Shown: positions 12,661-25,735 of the stretch, one piece after another
Position numbering within the stretch: position 1 is the first letter of the stretch
Layout of the letters: each line of letters begins with the position of its first letter
NCBI GenBank assembly: GCA_963573305.1
Contig: OY754339.1
Span: 10,153,941-10,217,940, forward strand
Direction of reading: 5' to 3'
Length of the DNA stretch: 64,000 bases
Source of the DNA: Pyrrhosoma nymphula
Lineage: Eukaryota; Arthropoda; Insecta; Odonata; Coenagrionidae
The notes under the pieces: model-generated
Database searches by the model: none
Told to the model about the DNA's origin: nothing
Seen by the model: only the letters and a program-made list of their open reading frames with translations
Made by a program: the position numbers and the translations under genes

Positions 12661-13260
12661 ATAGTTATAGTTCAATGATTGAAAATCTGCGAGTGGAATC
12701 TGTGAAGTTGTGAGACTGTTCGGGTGGGACGTGAAGTCATTCTGAAACTGATGAGTAAAAGAAGTACCGGACAGTGGATGTTAGAACTAGTTGTGGTACG
12801 AGTAACGTATAGAGCACTGCCCTGTGTAGTATGGCCGAGGTAAAGGTGGGTTGCAAATTTTCGGCATTTGGGGAGGACGCCAGAGGAAGGAGACATTGTT
12901 TTAGCTCTGTCACTCTGCTGCTCTTCCGTTAGGTTTAGAAGCAATTTCTGGACCAATTAATCGGGACGCCATACCCTCTATGGGCACATGCCCTCTATAG
13001 ACTGCGTAATTATTGACGTCGACAGAGCGTGGGTTGGGAGAGGGATTAGGAAAGTGGCTGTTATTGAAGTCAAAATGCAAGAGGAGACTGTGCGAATAGT
13101 TTCGTGACTATCAAAGGTGACGCGTACGGATTTCATTTTCATGCCTCTAACATAGTCAACGCTGACGTTGGTGGCATTATAACTTCTCCCGAGTTGACGG
13201 AAGGCTTTTAAAATCCGTTTATTTTTCTCCATACCACATAGAGCAATACGGAGATAGTGG
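12661..13260 (-). other. GC-richer segment with two adjacent minus-strand ORFs, unassigned
   Basis: ORFs of 84 codons (12978-13232) and 94 codons (12672-12956) follow one another on the minus strand with a 21-bp gap. Composition is balanced rather than low-complexity, so an old processed pseudogene or element fragment is possible. I do not recognise either protein. Confidence 0.25.
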
Positions 13261-15071
13261 GTAGAAAACGAGTTTGGAATTGTGTACTGCGTTTTGGAAA
13301 ATTAAGTCAACCTCGGGAATTGGCTCCTTGCACATCGGGAAGTGTGTATCCTTGCTCTTTCTCCTCGCTAACTAATTTACAAAGTAAAATCAGTCACCAG
13401 CTTGTGTGCAGTGAAATCAATTGTAATATATGCTTAAATAAATGGTATAAGTTGAGAAGAGACCTTTTAATATTTAATATACCTTTTGACTCTCTGATAA
13501 TACTCTGTGTAGAAGGTTAAATCTTATTTTTGTGTAGAAGTCTCAATGAAAAGTTAAGTATGGCAAAATAGTCATCTGTTTTCTCCATTTATAACTGTGT
13601 CAAGCTTAGTCACAACCGTGTAAACGAGTTTGAGGTAAAGAAGAATGTACTAATTTTATTCAGTAATGCCTCAATGACTTTCATCCACTATTGTATGATT
13701 TGAAAATATAAGGCAGATAATAATATCCAATTCGATAATGGATTTTCGTGTTTGCTGATGGTTGCTGCTTTTTTATGGTATTTGCACACTTCATGCTAGA
13801 CAGAGAGAAGATTAGGCAACCATAATAATTAAAAACGGCCTGGAAATATGAAATACTCAATCTACTATTTGCTATCAAGCTTATTTGACTTCAAAGCATT
13901 GGACACTTTCCTTGGGTAGATTTATATATCTAATATAATATGCGTGTAATGTTTATTATTATATGGTTTGCAAAATGTCACCTAAAAAGTGTGGACTTTT
14001 ATGTCATATGCTAAAATTAGAATAAAGTGGAGAAAAAATTTTCATACGAGTGTGAAGGCTACAGAAATCTCAAAAGGTTTTACTTATATTAACCACATTA
14101 ACACACAATGTGCAGGTATGCAAGTTTGTACGGGCCAAATGCCTCATAATCCACCAAGTGAACATTTCCACCTACCTACTGTTACTTCAGCTGCATGATT
14201 ATCACGTTATCACTATTATTTATAGTTATTACGAAAATTTAAGCCGTGAAATTGATTCTGGTTGTAGTTTAACATATCAAGAGTGAATCTTAGCCAGTGT
14301 CCATTATAATTCTATGAATCTTCGAATAAGCCCTACAGCTAACCTCAAAGGTAGAAGTACCAAATGTGTCCCTACAATGTTGTCATTAATAAAGAAAAAT
14401 ATTAATATGGTGAAATGTTGAATAAATTTTCCCTGCCCTAGAAAAGTTGCCCTTGGAATCTTTGAGCATTTATTGGTATAGAATTTGGGTTCTCGTGCAT
14501 CTGGGTAAGTGGCTCCATGACTGATGTTTTGAGATCATGCTCCGCTGTCGTCCATAGGGTGATGAGTGACGCTGAGTTCAATGTGGCTTTAAGAACTTTA
14601 CTTGGGAGGTCCGGTGAGACTTGATAAATTCGAGTCCAATGAAATGCGTTTGTTACCATTTTGAACACATAAAACGCTACAAGTGACATTATAGCAAGTA
14701 CATTTAGAATAAAACTTAACACGGTCCCTGTTTTAGGCTAATTGCTTATTCAGGCTTTGGAAAAGTTTTCCATTAAAAGGCGTGATTATTGCCGATCGCG
14801 CGTTGGGGATAACCACGGCCCGGCATTTGCCAGTGAGTGGAGGAAAAGATGTAAAATTTCCGCCGCCATGATTATCCCGCACTATCTTTATATTTCTAAG
14901 AACTCGGAAGGAAGCACCGGAAAATTCAACCAATCAGTTAGCACCTTATGATTTGAGGAAAAAATTATTGAATGCGTTCAAAAGGGAAGAGTAGTAGGGA
15001 ACCCATTAAGCCAAAGCAGCTTTAAAATAAAAAATACATCTTTAAATTGAGCCTCGTAAAGAGAGAATTGT
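13261..15071. other. AT-rich, nothing recognised
   Basis: No supported feature. A short GC-rich, CpG-containing island at 14790-14870 has no gene attached. Confidence 0.45.
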
Positions 15072-17895
15072 GTTATAACCAGAGAAGGGAAAAAGTCATA
15101 AACGCCATCGTCATAGGTTTTTATCATGAAATAGTCGGCTTTCGCAAAAAAGTCATGAAATGCGACTATACCGATCAAACGTCATAAAATGGAAGTAATC
15201 ACTTCGGCATTAAGAATGTGGAACCTCTTCAGGTGGACGTATCAAAGGGTACAGTGAAGAAGAAAATTTTCTGAGAGAAATGTAGGGAACTGATGGATAA
15301 GGGAGAAATGGCATATGCTAGTAAAAGGAATGAGAATTTAGAAAATATAAGAAAGAAAGTCGTGGAATACTTAGTTTTGGGGTAATGAAAGATTGAAAAT
15401 GACAAAAATGGAGATATTTTCGTGAAATTTAATGCCATATTGCGATGTCTTTAGAAACGCCGGTAGAGTGATATAGACTAATTCCTCATCTAATATACAA
15501 GTACCTGGTTACCGAGCGTTTCTCGAAGCTTATTTGGTGTACAAAGAATTTGTGTGCTCCTATTCTGCTTCGTATTGCCTATTTTAATTATACTATGCAT
15601 TCACATAGTGCGATTAAAGGATTTAATTTAAAAAAATTACAAAGCATAACGGATATTTATTTTTTTTAATTTTTTACTGATTGATGCAATTAGGTAGTAT
15701 AAAGTAAAATTCAAAAACACCGCTCACACAAAAATGTATTTATAACGAAATTCTGAAATCATCAATAAATTCAATATTTACATTGTTTTCATTATTTCCA
15801 ATATTCATTGACAGAATATTTGTCATTATAAGAATAAAAATTATTTAATATTTCTTTCCATACAACGTTTCTCGTATGTTGAGGATATTGAGTCAGGACG
15901 CTATTGGGCAAAATGTTGTGAGGTTGATCGATCTTCAAAAGTCGTGCGAGCTGCTTCCGCAAATTCTCGATTGTACGTCATTGTGATAAAGATTTCTGAT
16001 GATTCAAGTCGATGGACAAAGGCCATAGCTCCTTCAAAATGTTTAGTGTAAAAACATATAGATCCACGAAACGAAGAAAGCAAAATAATCCTTTCACTAA
16101 CAGCATCATTCTTTTTTTCATTCAATTCCTTCAAATATTGAATCGCTCTTGTACGTTTTTCTGCATGTCTTTTTTAAAATTTGCTTTAATCCATTTGATA
16201 CGGTCATTTCCCACTCTAATATAAGTATCAACCAGATATTGCTGAAAAAGCCGACCAGAGAAATGCCAAGCATTGAACTTCAAAAGGTGGAGATTAGGAT
16301 TTCTTAGGTTGATGTGTGAAGGGAAATATTTGGCATTTTGAGGTCTAAATGCTAATCGGTACTGAGGTGGTTCAAATCTAGTCAAATTTCTAAGGCTGGT
16401 ATTAGGTGTTCATAAAGAAATATTAATATAGATGATCCAAAATTGCAAAATTTGGGTAAAATAGTGGATAAATAAAGGGCCCAACACGACTGACATTATT
16501 GTTCATGGTAACTAAAGATTTCCCACGTTTACGAATAATTAACTAACAAAATAATTTGCGAATAATAGTGTCGTATATGTTGTAGCGTATTTAAAAAAAA
16601 TCCCCCGAATTGCTTGGTGATTGGAGGGGGGTGTGGTTGTAGTGTGGTCAAAGTTATAACATATTTTTTTAAGAAAAAAACCCCTAGAGTGGTTTTGTGA
16701 TGGGAACGGGGTGTCGTTGTAGTGCCGTAAATATTGTAGCATATTTTTTTATAGAAAAAAATCCCCTAAGTAGGTTGGTGATTGGAGGGCGGCGTAGCTG
16801 TAGTGTGTTAAAAGTCGTTGCGTATTTAAAAAAAAAACCCGAGTGGGTTTGTGATTCGAGTGGGGTGTGGTTGTAGTGCGATAAAAGTTGTAGCGTAATT
16901 TTTTAAAGAAATAAATCCCCCGAGAGGGTTGATGATTGGAGGTAGGTGTAGTTGTAGTGTCGTCGACGTTGTAGCGTATTTGTTTAAAGAAAAAATTCCC
17001 CGAGTGGGTTGGTGATTGGGGGGGGGTGTAGTTATAGATTCGTCAATGTTGTAGCAAATTGTTTTTAAAGAAAATAATCTCCCGAGTTGGTTGGTGAATC
17101 GAGGGGGGTGTGGTTCCAATATGGTCAAAGTTGTAGCTGACATGGTAGGGGAAAAGGTTGTATAAAGCGCCCTGTAAAGAGGGGATAGTTTAAGGTGAAG
17201 GCGGGAAAAGTCATAGGTGAAGTATTTATAGCGAAGAAGAGTAACTGCTCGACTGCTTCGTCATCTTGGGAAAATAGGAGGAAAAGGTCATAATTTTGAA
17301 CATGGCGCTGAGAAAGAAATTCACTTCACAGACAGGTTTAAGTGAATGGTTTTGGAAAGGAATAGGGTTGATGAAGGAAATGAAAGGTTAGTATAAATGC
17401 ACATATGTACCATAGAAAAATATGTGAAATAGGTGGTTGAAGGTGAGCGGAAAGCAGGTGGGTTGGAGGAATTCATATGTTGGACGCTTCGATACGAATA
17501 CCCCTCTCCATGTCGGAAAATAAAAATTACACTTAGTAATAGTCCACGAAATTGATTTATTTCTAACAACTCGGGATTTATAACTTTGTGACATCTTCAG
17601 GTAAAATTTTTACATCCGTATATTCACAGTAATCCTGTTGCTTAGGGGTTAGAGGGGAAGTGAGGGGGATACTTTCTTTTGAACCGCTTACCCTATTGTA
17701 ACTATACGGATCATAATATTAGTTTCAATTTCACAGTACAATAAATGTCATACTTTTAGCTAAAGCGTCACGGAAATGACCGAGTTAAAAAAAATAGACG
17801 TCATAAAACAGGAAAATAAAAGTCATCAAAGTCATAGAATAATGGTAATGAAATGGAAAAATAAAAGTCATAAACGTCCCGTCTCTGGTTATAAC
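15072..17895. mobile_element. Putative terminal-inverted-repeat element with GTCATAAA clusters
   Basis: GTTATAACCAGAGA at 15072 is repeated inverted at 17895 (TCTCTGGTTATAAC). Just inside both ends, and once at about 17.2-17.3 kb, is a cluster of GTCATAAA/GTCATRRA words (15095, 15151, 15181; 17790-17875). The interior holds AT-rich DNA and the 79-bp tandem array. No transposase is seen and no clear target duplication was found, so the unit is inferred from ends and motif clustering only. Confidence 0.4.
16540..17140. repeat. Tandem array, about seven units of about 79 bp
   Basis: The unit landmark TTGTAGCGTATTT recurs near 16580, 16654, 16732, 16813, 16888, 16969, 17048 and 17130. Each unit holds an A-rich tract, TCCCCCGAGTGGGTTGGTGATTGG, a G-run and GTGTGGTTGTAGTG. 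Units differ by substitutions and 1-7-bp indels. The two minus-strand ORFs across it (16539-16742, 16826-17143) show the repeated ATT..TTLQPHPPRITN pattern and are products of the repeat, not genes. Confidence 0.9.
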
Positions 17896-18120
17896 TAATG
17901 TTTTTGCTTATCTGATCTTTAAAATAGATAGTTTATTAGTTTTATTTTTTACGCAATCCTTCACGTATACAACATGTGGACGCGGTATTGTAAAACTCGT
18001 CTGCCATCATACCGGTTAAAGTAAGTTTCACCCTCGTAGTTCTTTGCTTGTTTTGTTGAAATAATAAATCCATCCAATCCTGCGTGCGTTAACAGCCTGG
18101 TATTCTCCAAGTCTTCTCTA

Positions 18121-18245
18121 ACAGCCACGGTGAGAAAAGCTTTCAACGGGACAACGGGACGACAGTGAAGTAACCTGTCAAAACTTTGGTCATGGAACAA
18201 CTCACCTGGGTGGAAACCCGAGAAATTTTCATCCACTCAATTTAC
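18121..18245 (+). repeat. Diverged copy of the GAAAC-hairpin repeat
   Basis: Hairpin GACAG-tgaagtaac-CTGTC (18161-18179) followed by AAAAC, then GGAACAACTCACCTGGG and TGGAAACCCGAGAAATTTTC. This is the same order as the units at 0.5-0.8 kb. The minus-strand ORF over it is not credible. Confidence 0.5.
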
Positions 18246-21200
18246 CGTGAAAGCATGGAGTCATTCATTACTCTTCATGATAATTTTTGAGTGAAAAGTT
18301 AATGCTTATTTAACCAATGTGCCGTACATTTCTTGAGATAAAAAGAATGAGCCGAATGAAATAAATGGACACCTGGTTTAACAGCGACAATCCAATGCAA
18401 AAAATATACTTTTTCAGGGTTGATTAGATTTTACGACGGTGTCATTTCTTGAAATGTTGTTTTAATATATCGGAATGCAGTTGGGAATTTGTAGTTGGAA
18501 ATTCTTCAATCTTAACTGTAATTTTAAAATTCGTATTATGTAGCTTTCCCATTTCTAAACGAACTTCCTTTGGAAGAGTTTAATTTTTTTTAGGTAACTG
18601 AGGCTCTCAATGGTGTAGCTGGAATGAAGAAACAAACATGCGTTTATATCAGGAATAAAATATAGCCTTTAAAAAGTGTACAACAATTTGAAATAATGCC
18701 CTGTTCAAAAAAGGCATCTGACGTAATCACAACGTACCACGTCTTTGCGTGTATTTGCACGGCAAAGATCTAATCATATTCGCTGATTGTCTTCCTTAAC
18801 GATTATTTTGTTCAAATTAGAATGAAATATCTCTTTTAAACAATAAAACGTGCCGTATTATTGTAGGTGTTACCGTCTATCAAGAATCCGGCATCGTACT
18901 CTCGATTTTGTAGTATTTTGATGTTGCAAAGTGCATGAATATGTTAAGCAAGGAACATCTTCGTAAAATAACATCATTAGACGCAAAATATATAGTCCCG
19001 TATATTTCGGAATATCAAGTCCACATGTAAATATAAAAAAATATGCATTTCCCCCTATTTGTCTAACTGTGGAATTATTTAAATAAACTGACCTCACTGA
19101 AACCTGAAGAATATCATCACAGTACGGTAAATAATCCTTGAAGTAACGCCAATGAGCTTATTAGATAATTTCGAAAAGTTTTTATTAACATTAAAAAAAA
19201 TATGATATGAGAATTAAATATTGAAGCAAAACATTTATAAATATTAAGCTTATTATTGTTCTTGGTTTAAGTTTGCTATTATTATTATTATTTTTCAATG
19301 CACATGTTTATCATTTTTGTTGCTTCCTTTTTTGATTTCTCAAATTCTGAATAACCTCACCGCTATGAAGTTCCCCTTTTTCATTCAAATGTACGTGTTG
19401 TGTTGCATGCTTATAATTTAGTCAGAGGAAAAATGAGGTTACCGCTGAGATAGTAATGCGTATAAGTGTACCTTACGAAATCAGTACAATGGTCACGATT
19501 TAGTTTCCACGCCAGTGTGAACCTTTGCCCAGCTATCTTTTCATAATTTTCATGAATTACGCCGTGTATGCAGGCCGTCCGCAGTACGCATCTGTAACAT
19601 TTACTGTCGATATTCCAGGGGACTTCATTTCAGGGCAACACGCTGGGTTAAGGAGCGATGGAAATACAAATTAGGGAAGTTTTTTTTATTACTATTCTTT
19701 TTTTAGTGTTTCAGAGTGCGTACGTTTAATGTTTTTTACCATTTCAAGACAACAACTCTTTCGCAAGTTGAATTTCAATTTACTAAATATCTTTATAACA
19801 GGGAAACTAGGCCTTGTGCCAAGAGAACCAAGACAGTTGCATTATTTATTATTTTGTTTCCATAATCCCGAAAACAATTCTACTGGTTTTTTCCTTTAAG
19901 TGTAAAGGTGTTGTTATCAAAGGTTGGATTGGATTCTTTAGGGTAAATAGTACATGCTGACATTAGTTGAAATCTGGAAAATCGATTGTCTTTCTTTTTT
20001 TATAAATAGTTTCGATGTAAGTGGAGTTGTTATTTAAATGGATTGTCATCCAAATTGGAATATTAGTGAAAATTATGAAAGAAGATTATTCATCTCTGAA
20101 TACTGTCCGGAAAGTCTTATTTTCTTAGTTTAATATTTTCAGTTTGGTCTTCTTGGGGCTAGTCAATGAATGAAATGTAAGCGTAAGTGCATAATTGTGG
20201 ACAACATTGTAGTACATCTCATGAAACTGAAACGGAACAAATTGAACAGAATACATGTTACGCTCCTCCCTTAGACCATTACTTGCGAAAAAACGTAAGG
20301 GTAAAACGTCTGTAATCGATTGGTGCTAACTGGACATAGCAAAGAAACTCATGTGTCAAATGTACAAGAAAATCATTGAGTGGAATTCTAATAATTTTGA
20401 AAATGATGTTAACAATTTTTAATTGCGTTCAATGCTAAATTACAATTTATTATTTATGTATTTCACTTGCAATTCAATCACTTAGTTTGATTGTGTGTAT
20501 CGATATTTTAAACTGTGTTCCAACTGGAGTTAAAATCAAAGTGAAACATTGTCAAAGACAATCTGTTGAGAATAATATTAAAAGCTTTCATAGACATTAC
20601 TATTTATTGTAAATTCCATGTTTTGTCTTGTTCACGATTGATTTGAAATTATATTATAAACCAATACGTATTATTTTTATTCATTATCGTAAGTGGATGC
20701 CACTCAATGTTCTATATTGACAATTGATTAGAATTTATGTGAAATGACGCATGCCAAGGATATTGAGTTCAATGGGCACTGCTCGTCGACATAACTTACG
20801 AATAAATCATTCTTGGATAAAGGTTATCAAAATCATTAGTCTCTCTATAAACACATTGCACACAAATCTACCAATTGAGGAAATGAAATTACTCTGGGTG
20901 TCTTAAAAAAGAATTCATATATATAGACAAAAGACAATTCATTTTCTGTCAGTCTTGTTCTGCTGTAAAGTGTAGATATCTCAGATATCTAGGAATTCGA
21001 TTGTATTTAATCGATTCTTCAAACTTCTGTTACTCTCATCTATACCATGTAGATATAGTATGTGAGGGTTTAAATCACTAAACCTTCCAGTGCTCTAGAT
21101 TCTAGTCTCTGAAAAGAGAACCGTAATTAAATACTTCTGGGGATATAAAAAAAGAAGATCATCTAAATGCGAAATGCGAGCATTTTTGACGAAGCACACT

Positions 21201-21891
21201 CTCGCAAACAAGCCAAAAGTGGAGAGTCCGAGTTCGGGAACATCGACCCAAGAATAAAAATAAAAATCTGTCAAAACAATCGAGGCCTGCTCACTTGGAC
21301 TTCCGCGTACCCGCGAGTCGGTGATCAAAAACTTCAAAGGAGATAGAGGAGAGGAAGTGAGTGAAAAACCAGGTCGAAAGAGACGGAAGCAGAAACGGAA
21401 TATATAATAAAAGAGGATGAATATGACAGAGAGACAGCAATATGCAGAGCCGTGCGTCCCTTTGTCAGATATGCTTCAATTGCGTCAATCCAATATTGCT
21501 TAATTTCAGTAATTTCCGTAGGCTATGATTTCATACACAACAATGTACTATCATCTTATTGTTCTTATACATATATGTTTGAACCAATAGTGAAATTGAT
21601 GTCCCACAGTTAAAATTTTCACCAAATAAATTGTACGCAATTTTATTTGTAAAACGATTACGAAAAGGGATAAAGAGAGATAAACACGAAGAGCTCCACA
21701 TTAAGAAGGAAGTCAGCGGCTTGTGGATTTGAAATGGCAGTAGTTGGTCTGGATTCTTTCTTCCCCTTTTTTAAACCTGTTTTACGTTTTGTTTTCCTTT
21801 TTGTATTCTCAGGGCAGTATCGACGTTTCCGTATCTTTGACTCGTGTATCTAGTTTGAATAATTTGAAGAGTGCCGTGCGGGTCATTCATT
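18246..21891. other. AT-rich, nothing coding recognised
   Basis: It contains an AG/GTAACT site with a strong T-tract at 18581-18599, discussed as a possible recursive splice site. No repeats of known type. Confidence 0.45.
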
Positions 21892-21985
21892 TCTTTTTTT
21901 TTCTCTCTCTCTCTCTCTCCCTCTTCATTTTATTTTGCTTCCTCTCCTTTTCCGACGTTTTTTTATTTTTTTTTTTTCCCCATCG
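21892..21985. repeat. CT microsatellite and polypyrimidine tract
   Basis: Poly-T followed by (TC)n and T-rich runs. The overlapping ORFs here are low-complexity artefacts. Confidence 0.85.
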
Positions 21986-22059
21986 ACCAGCTTCAATCGT
22001 GGTGCTACAAACTTTCCGTTTGTGTTTTTTTTCGTGCGCGTCCTTGTGGGAGCGTTGGT

Positions 22060-22260
22060 GGGTGTTCACATGTGGATGTGGGAGGAGGTTATGGAGGGAT
22101 GTTAAGAGAAGGGAAGGAGGGAGAGGCTATGGAGAGTAGAGATGGGTTGGTAGGCCTGGTGGGATGAGGGAGATGTGGGATATCAGCCGAAGAGCTCGCG
22201 CTGGCATAGTGACCGTCATCGTCACGGAGTTGAGGTGAAAGTGGTTGGAGACCGTGTTCA
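22060..22260. other. G-rich block adjoining the pyrimidine tract
   Basis: GGGAGGAGG/GAGGGAG words on the plus strand directly after a T/C-rich stretch, so strand skew flips at about 22040. No gene recognised. Confidence 0.6.
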
Positions 22261-22448
22261 AGGAGAGATTGTTTTGGGAACAGTTATAGCGTTAATTATC
22301 GTCGGTCTTCCTGGCATATTATATTATAACTAGGAACATGCACCGGTGGTTATCACTTCGTTACACGATAGGAACAAGAATAGTTAATTTAAAAGAATGA
22401 TGAACTTGTAACATTGATAAACCGTGACCTCATGTTGGCCAGCCAAAA

Positions 22449-23447
22449 TGTAACTATAAAGTTGGTACTCTACGCTGGGAAATTCTTTCTCATTAAATTA
22501 TTATTTGTCCTACTAATAACAACACTTCTACTTCTGTTAAACCTTGAAATCTATTTATTTACTTTGTTGAATCTCTCTCTTCACATTGAATGATAAATAT
22601 TTTGCCTGTTATAACTTACATAAATATAACACGTCACTCAATGAATACTAAATATACATGAAATCACAATATTTGGTGTATTTGTTTACCCTTGTCAAGT
22701 GTATCACTTCTTTTATATTCCTCTTTTGGGCCACAACTCTAATTCCCCGTGGGAGTTTCTATTTTTCCTTCACGGCTAGAGATTCACTCCACTCTTACAC
22801 AGAAATGTATTCACTTGCACAAATAAATACCTTTCACAGATTGATTATGATTACATACATATCGTGAGTTCACCAATGGTTGTCGGCATGACACACATGC
22901 TGTGCGCTGATCCCTTGATTGGCTAAGGTGATCTCACCTTGGTCGACCACCGCTCTCTCGCTACTGGTATTTGGTCGCAGGATGGACACTCCTATGTGAT
23001 TCTGACCTGGTTGTTATCCAACTGAGCTCGGCTTACTTCCTGATACAGTACGGCTAATGCTTTCCTCTTATCGGAAACCACTACTTAAAAATATTATCTT
23101 ATGGTTTCCTTAACTTATTCGACTTAATTTCACATGCAGCGAGTGGCATAGATTTGACCTTTTTCTTAGGTAATTGTTTAAACTGGCAGCCTCTTATAAA
23201 TTAACTCCTCTCTATATAGACTAGTCCCCTCCCTTCGATTGTTTTCCTTCTCTTGGAATGTTCTCTAAGGAATCTCCCCTCGTTTCCCTTCTTGTGCAGG
23301 TCTTCATAGTTTAAACAACAGGGTTTGTTGCTATCGGCTATTGGTTGGCTTTAGTTGAATCACGCGCTCAGGTCGTGGTCGCCGCAGCGTAATTGTTGCT
23401 ACCTTTCGACTTGAACAATGCGGAATCTAGAAATAGAACTCTCTACA
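22449..23447 (-). mobile_element. Possible decayed LTR of a second retrotransposon
   Basis: On the minus strand there is a TATA-like AATATAAAAG (near 22711-22720) followed by CTTGACAAGGG. This resembles the arrangement TATAAAAGGG-CTTGTCAAG in the clear LTR at 23.9-24.9 kb. Downstream come AATAAA-like signals and an end TTATAGTTACA, then TTTTGGCTGGCCAACATG, which loosely resembles a tRNA-Lys primer binding site. The start at about 23447 (TGTAGAGAG) is a guess and no target duplication was found. It could also be ordinary intron. Confidence 0.33.
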
Positions 23448-23946
23448 CGAACGTGGTTGCTTTTAAACTATTCATTGTAGAAATACTTAACAACCTGGGA
23501 TTTCGATATATTTTTAACTTAAAGAGAAGAAGAAGTAAAAATATTAAATGAAAACTGATCAAAGGATCAAGATTCCAACAACAACGAATTCTTTCTGAAA
23601 ATGAAAGTCGAAATGTGAAATCGTGAATTTCGATGATTTGTATCAAGCAATTTCATCTAACTATATAGTTCAATAGGATTCGAAGAAAAGGAATCAGGTT
23701 AATTCCCACAACTTATTTACCACAACATATCACGTTTAATGTATGATACACGACGATGATCAAGAGAATAAATGAGTAAATATTAATATAATTTCATTTT
23801 TTAACTACTAATCAAACTAATGCAACAAATTTACCTAAATTTAATAAAGAGTTTGCCTTATTGTGAATACATGAAGTTAAAATTTTTTAAATACGTTTTA
23901 ATTCTAGCTATTTACTTGGAAAACTGTTTTTGATAGCGAATAACAT

Positions 23947-24875
23947 TGTACTAGTCACCCCCTATCAATTTCCTTATCACGGGGGTTCTATTAATTATTC
24001 TATGTCACGCGGTCCTAAACACGCGACGTTATATACTATATCAGCCCGACATACAAAAGGTACCCTTCACTTTATCACTTCTTACCTTGAGAGAGATCCT
24101 TTCTTTTGGTAGTCCTTGGCGGCAAAGGTTAATGGATTAATTCATGCACAAAAATGATACACTTGAATAATACATATATTTATAATAACCCTTTTATTCT
24201 TCACTTAGAAAACAAATTCACTTTGGTTAATCAATTAATTAATATATGTTCCCTTCTCAAATATATTCGTATTAACTTATAATGTTTGTTGTACTTCACC
24301 GGATATTGCACAATGTGACTTCCGCCGATTCTCTATTCCCCAGTATCTGTTTATCGGATTCCTGGATCTTTCCTTAACACAGGACACTGGCGTTGGTAAT
24401 TGCTGTTCAAAGCTGCTTACTCCCGGCTAATTATCACTGCAAAAACTCCAGACTGACTTTCACTCCATGACCGGTCCTTCGGCTTCCCTGAGTGAGTGAG
24501 TGCTGACTTCGTTGAGACCTTGAGTGTCCTCCCCCTACGTTCCTTGTGACTTGTTTCTAAGCAGCCTCGTCCCTTGCTTGACAAGCCCTTTTATACTATC
24601 TCCCCACCCCTCCTGTATGTTCTAGAACATTCCAGGTTTTCTCAACTTGCTCTCGTATCTGATAGGCTATTCCCTTCTCATTATTACAATTTTGATTACC
24701 CCTTCCATCCTTTCTTTGCCTTGCAGCTTTCATAACACAAACGGCATTGTTTTTAGTTTGTTTACATGACACGGAAACAGTATTGTTGCCTCGCGGTAGC
24801 ACGTGTTCCCAAAATACCCACAATGGCGTCCTTAATTGTAAACTTATGCCAACACGGCCAAAATGGCGTGTTACA
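23947..24875 (-). repeat. 3' LTR of the defective retrotransposon (929 bp)
   Basis: Boundaries rest on the inverted TGTA/TACA ends, the ACAT duplication just outside 23947, and the LTR-start sequence shared with 26280-26423. In transcription sense it has a TATA box (see 24588-24595), and further down AATAAA (plus coordinates 24193-24198) as a likely polyadenylation signal. The 20 or so bases just before the LTR (24876-24895, minus strand AATGGGGCTAA) are the best polypurine-tract candidate. Short ORFs across it are not coding. Confidence 0.85.
24588..24595 (-). promoter_or_regulatory. TATA box inside the 3' LTR
   Basis: Minus-strand TATAAAAG, about 285 bases into the LTR. It is followed by GGGCTTGTCAAG and a GC-rich stretch typical of an R/U5 region. 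Placement fits an LTR promoter; activity is unknown. Confidence 0.55.
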
Positions 24876-25735
24876 TTAGCCCCATTAAAATAATGACTTG
24901 GAAATATAAGAAAGGAATTATTTTAAAGCCTTCAAATGTAAACTAACGCGGCCCCATTGCCTTCAAACTTTAGCCTCCCTCTGAATAATGTCTGTGCCCA
25001 AGTATATTGTGTTACAGCAGAAATCACACATGAATACATTTATATCAATCAACACAATTACAAACAGCGTCTCCTCCTTTAACTCAAGACATATGATACA
25101 CCATATAACAATATGATCTCTTCCCTTTCTTCCTTGCTTGAAATAGGCAAATCAACATATAACCAATGAAAATCTTATTCACGTAATTTAAAATCAAGGA
25201 CATATTATATAAATCGATGTTATTAACTGATACATTGAACGTGAATATAACGTGCAAATAATGAAACTATCCATCTTCTTCTCAACATTCATTGTCACTT
25301 TAACCCCTTAAAAACACTGGGTTATCAAAAGGCCATAATTCACATTACACATATCCAGCATTCACAGCACTTAAAGTTCCTTCCGGCTCAATCTACGTCC
25401 ACGAGCCCATTCATACATAAGAAAACACGAATCAAATAATGGCAACATGACACTGAATATACACACATTGAGAAAAGATATCACGAAACATACATATTGT
25501 GCCAATCCACCTGCCGCCAAGTTCAACCTCTCTCTCTCTCGTTCGTAAGCTCCCCTCGTATGTCGGGCCCTGACACAATGTATATTATCGGTAAACAGTT
25601 CTCCCTTGCTTGAACGGATCAAATTATAATGTTGCGGCGATGGCTTCCTCAGTTTAATGACTGTGTGCTATGGTCAGTTGGACTCCGGTCTTCTTCTTGT
25701 GTGCTCGTATGATGTGAGTGATACCAAGTGCTGTG
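24876..25735 (-). other. Retrotransposon region between pol end and 3' LTR
   Basis: Bounded by the pol stop and the 3' LTR. It holds one minus-strand ORF of 83 codons (25371-25622) with a hydrophobic stretch (YVCFVISFLNVCIF) followed by basic residues. That shape could be a remnant of an env-like tail, but no homology is recognised. The rest is AT-rich and non-coding. Confidence 0.4.

Noticed and set aside
16539..17143. Repetitive protein encoded by the 79-bp array
   Set aside because: The unit length is not consistently a multiple of three, indels shift the frame between units, and stops separate the ORFs.
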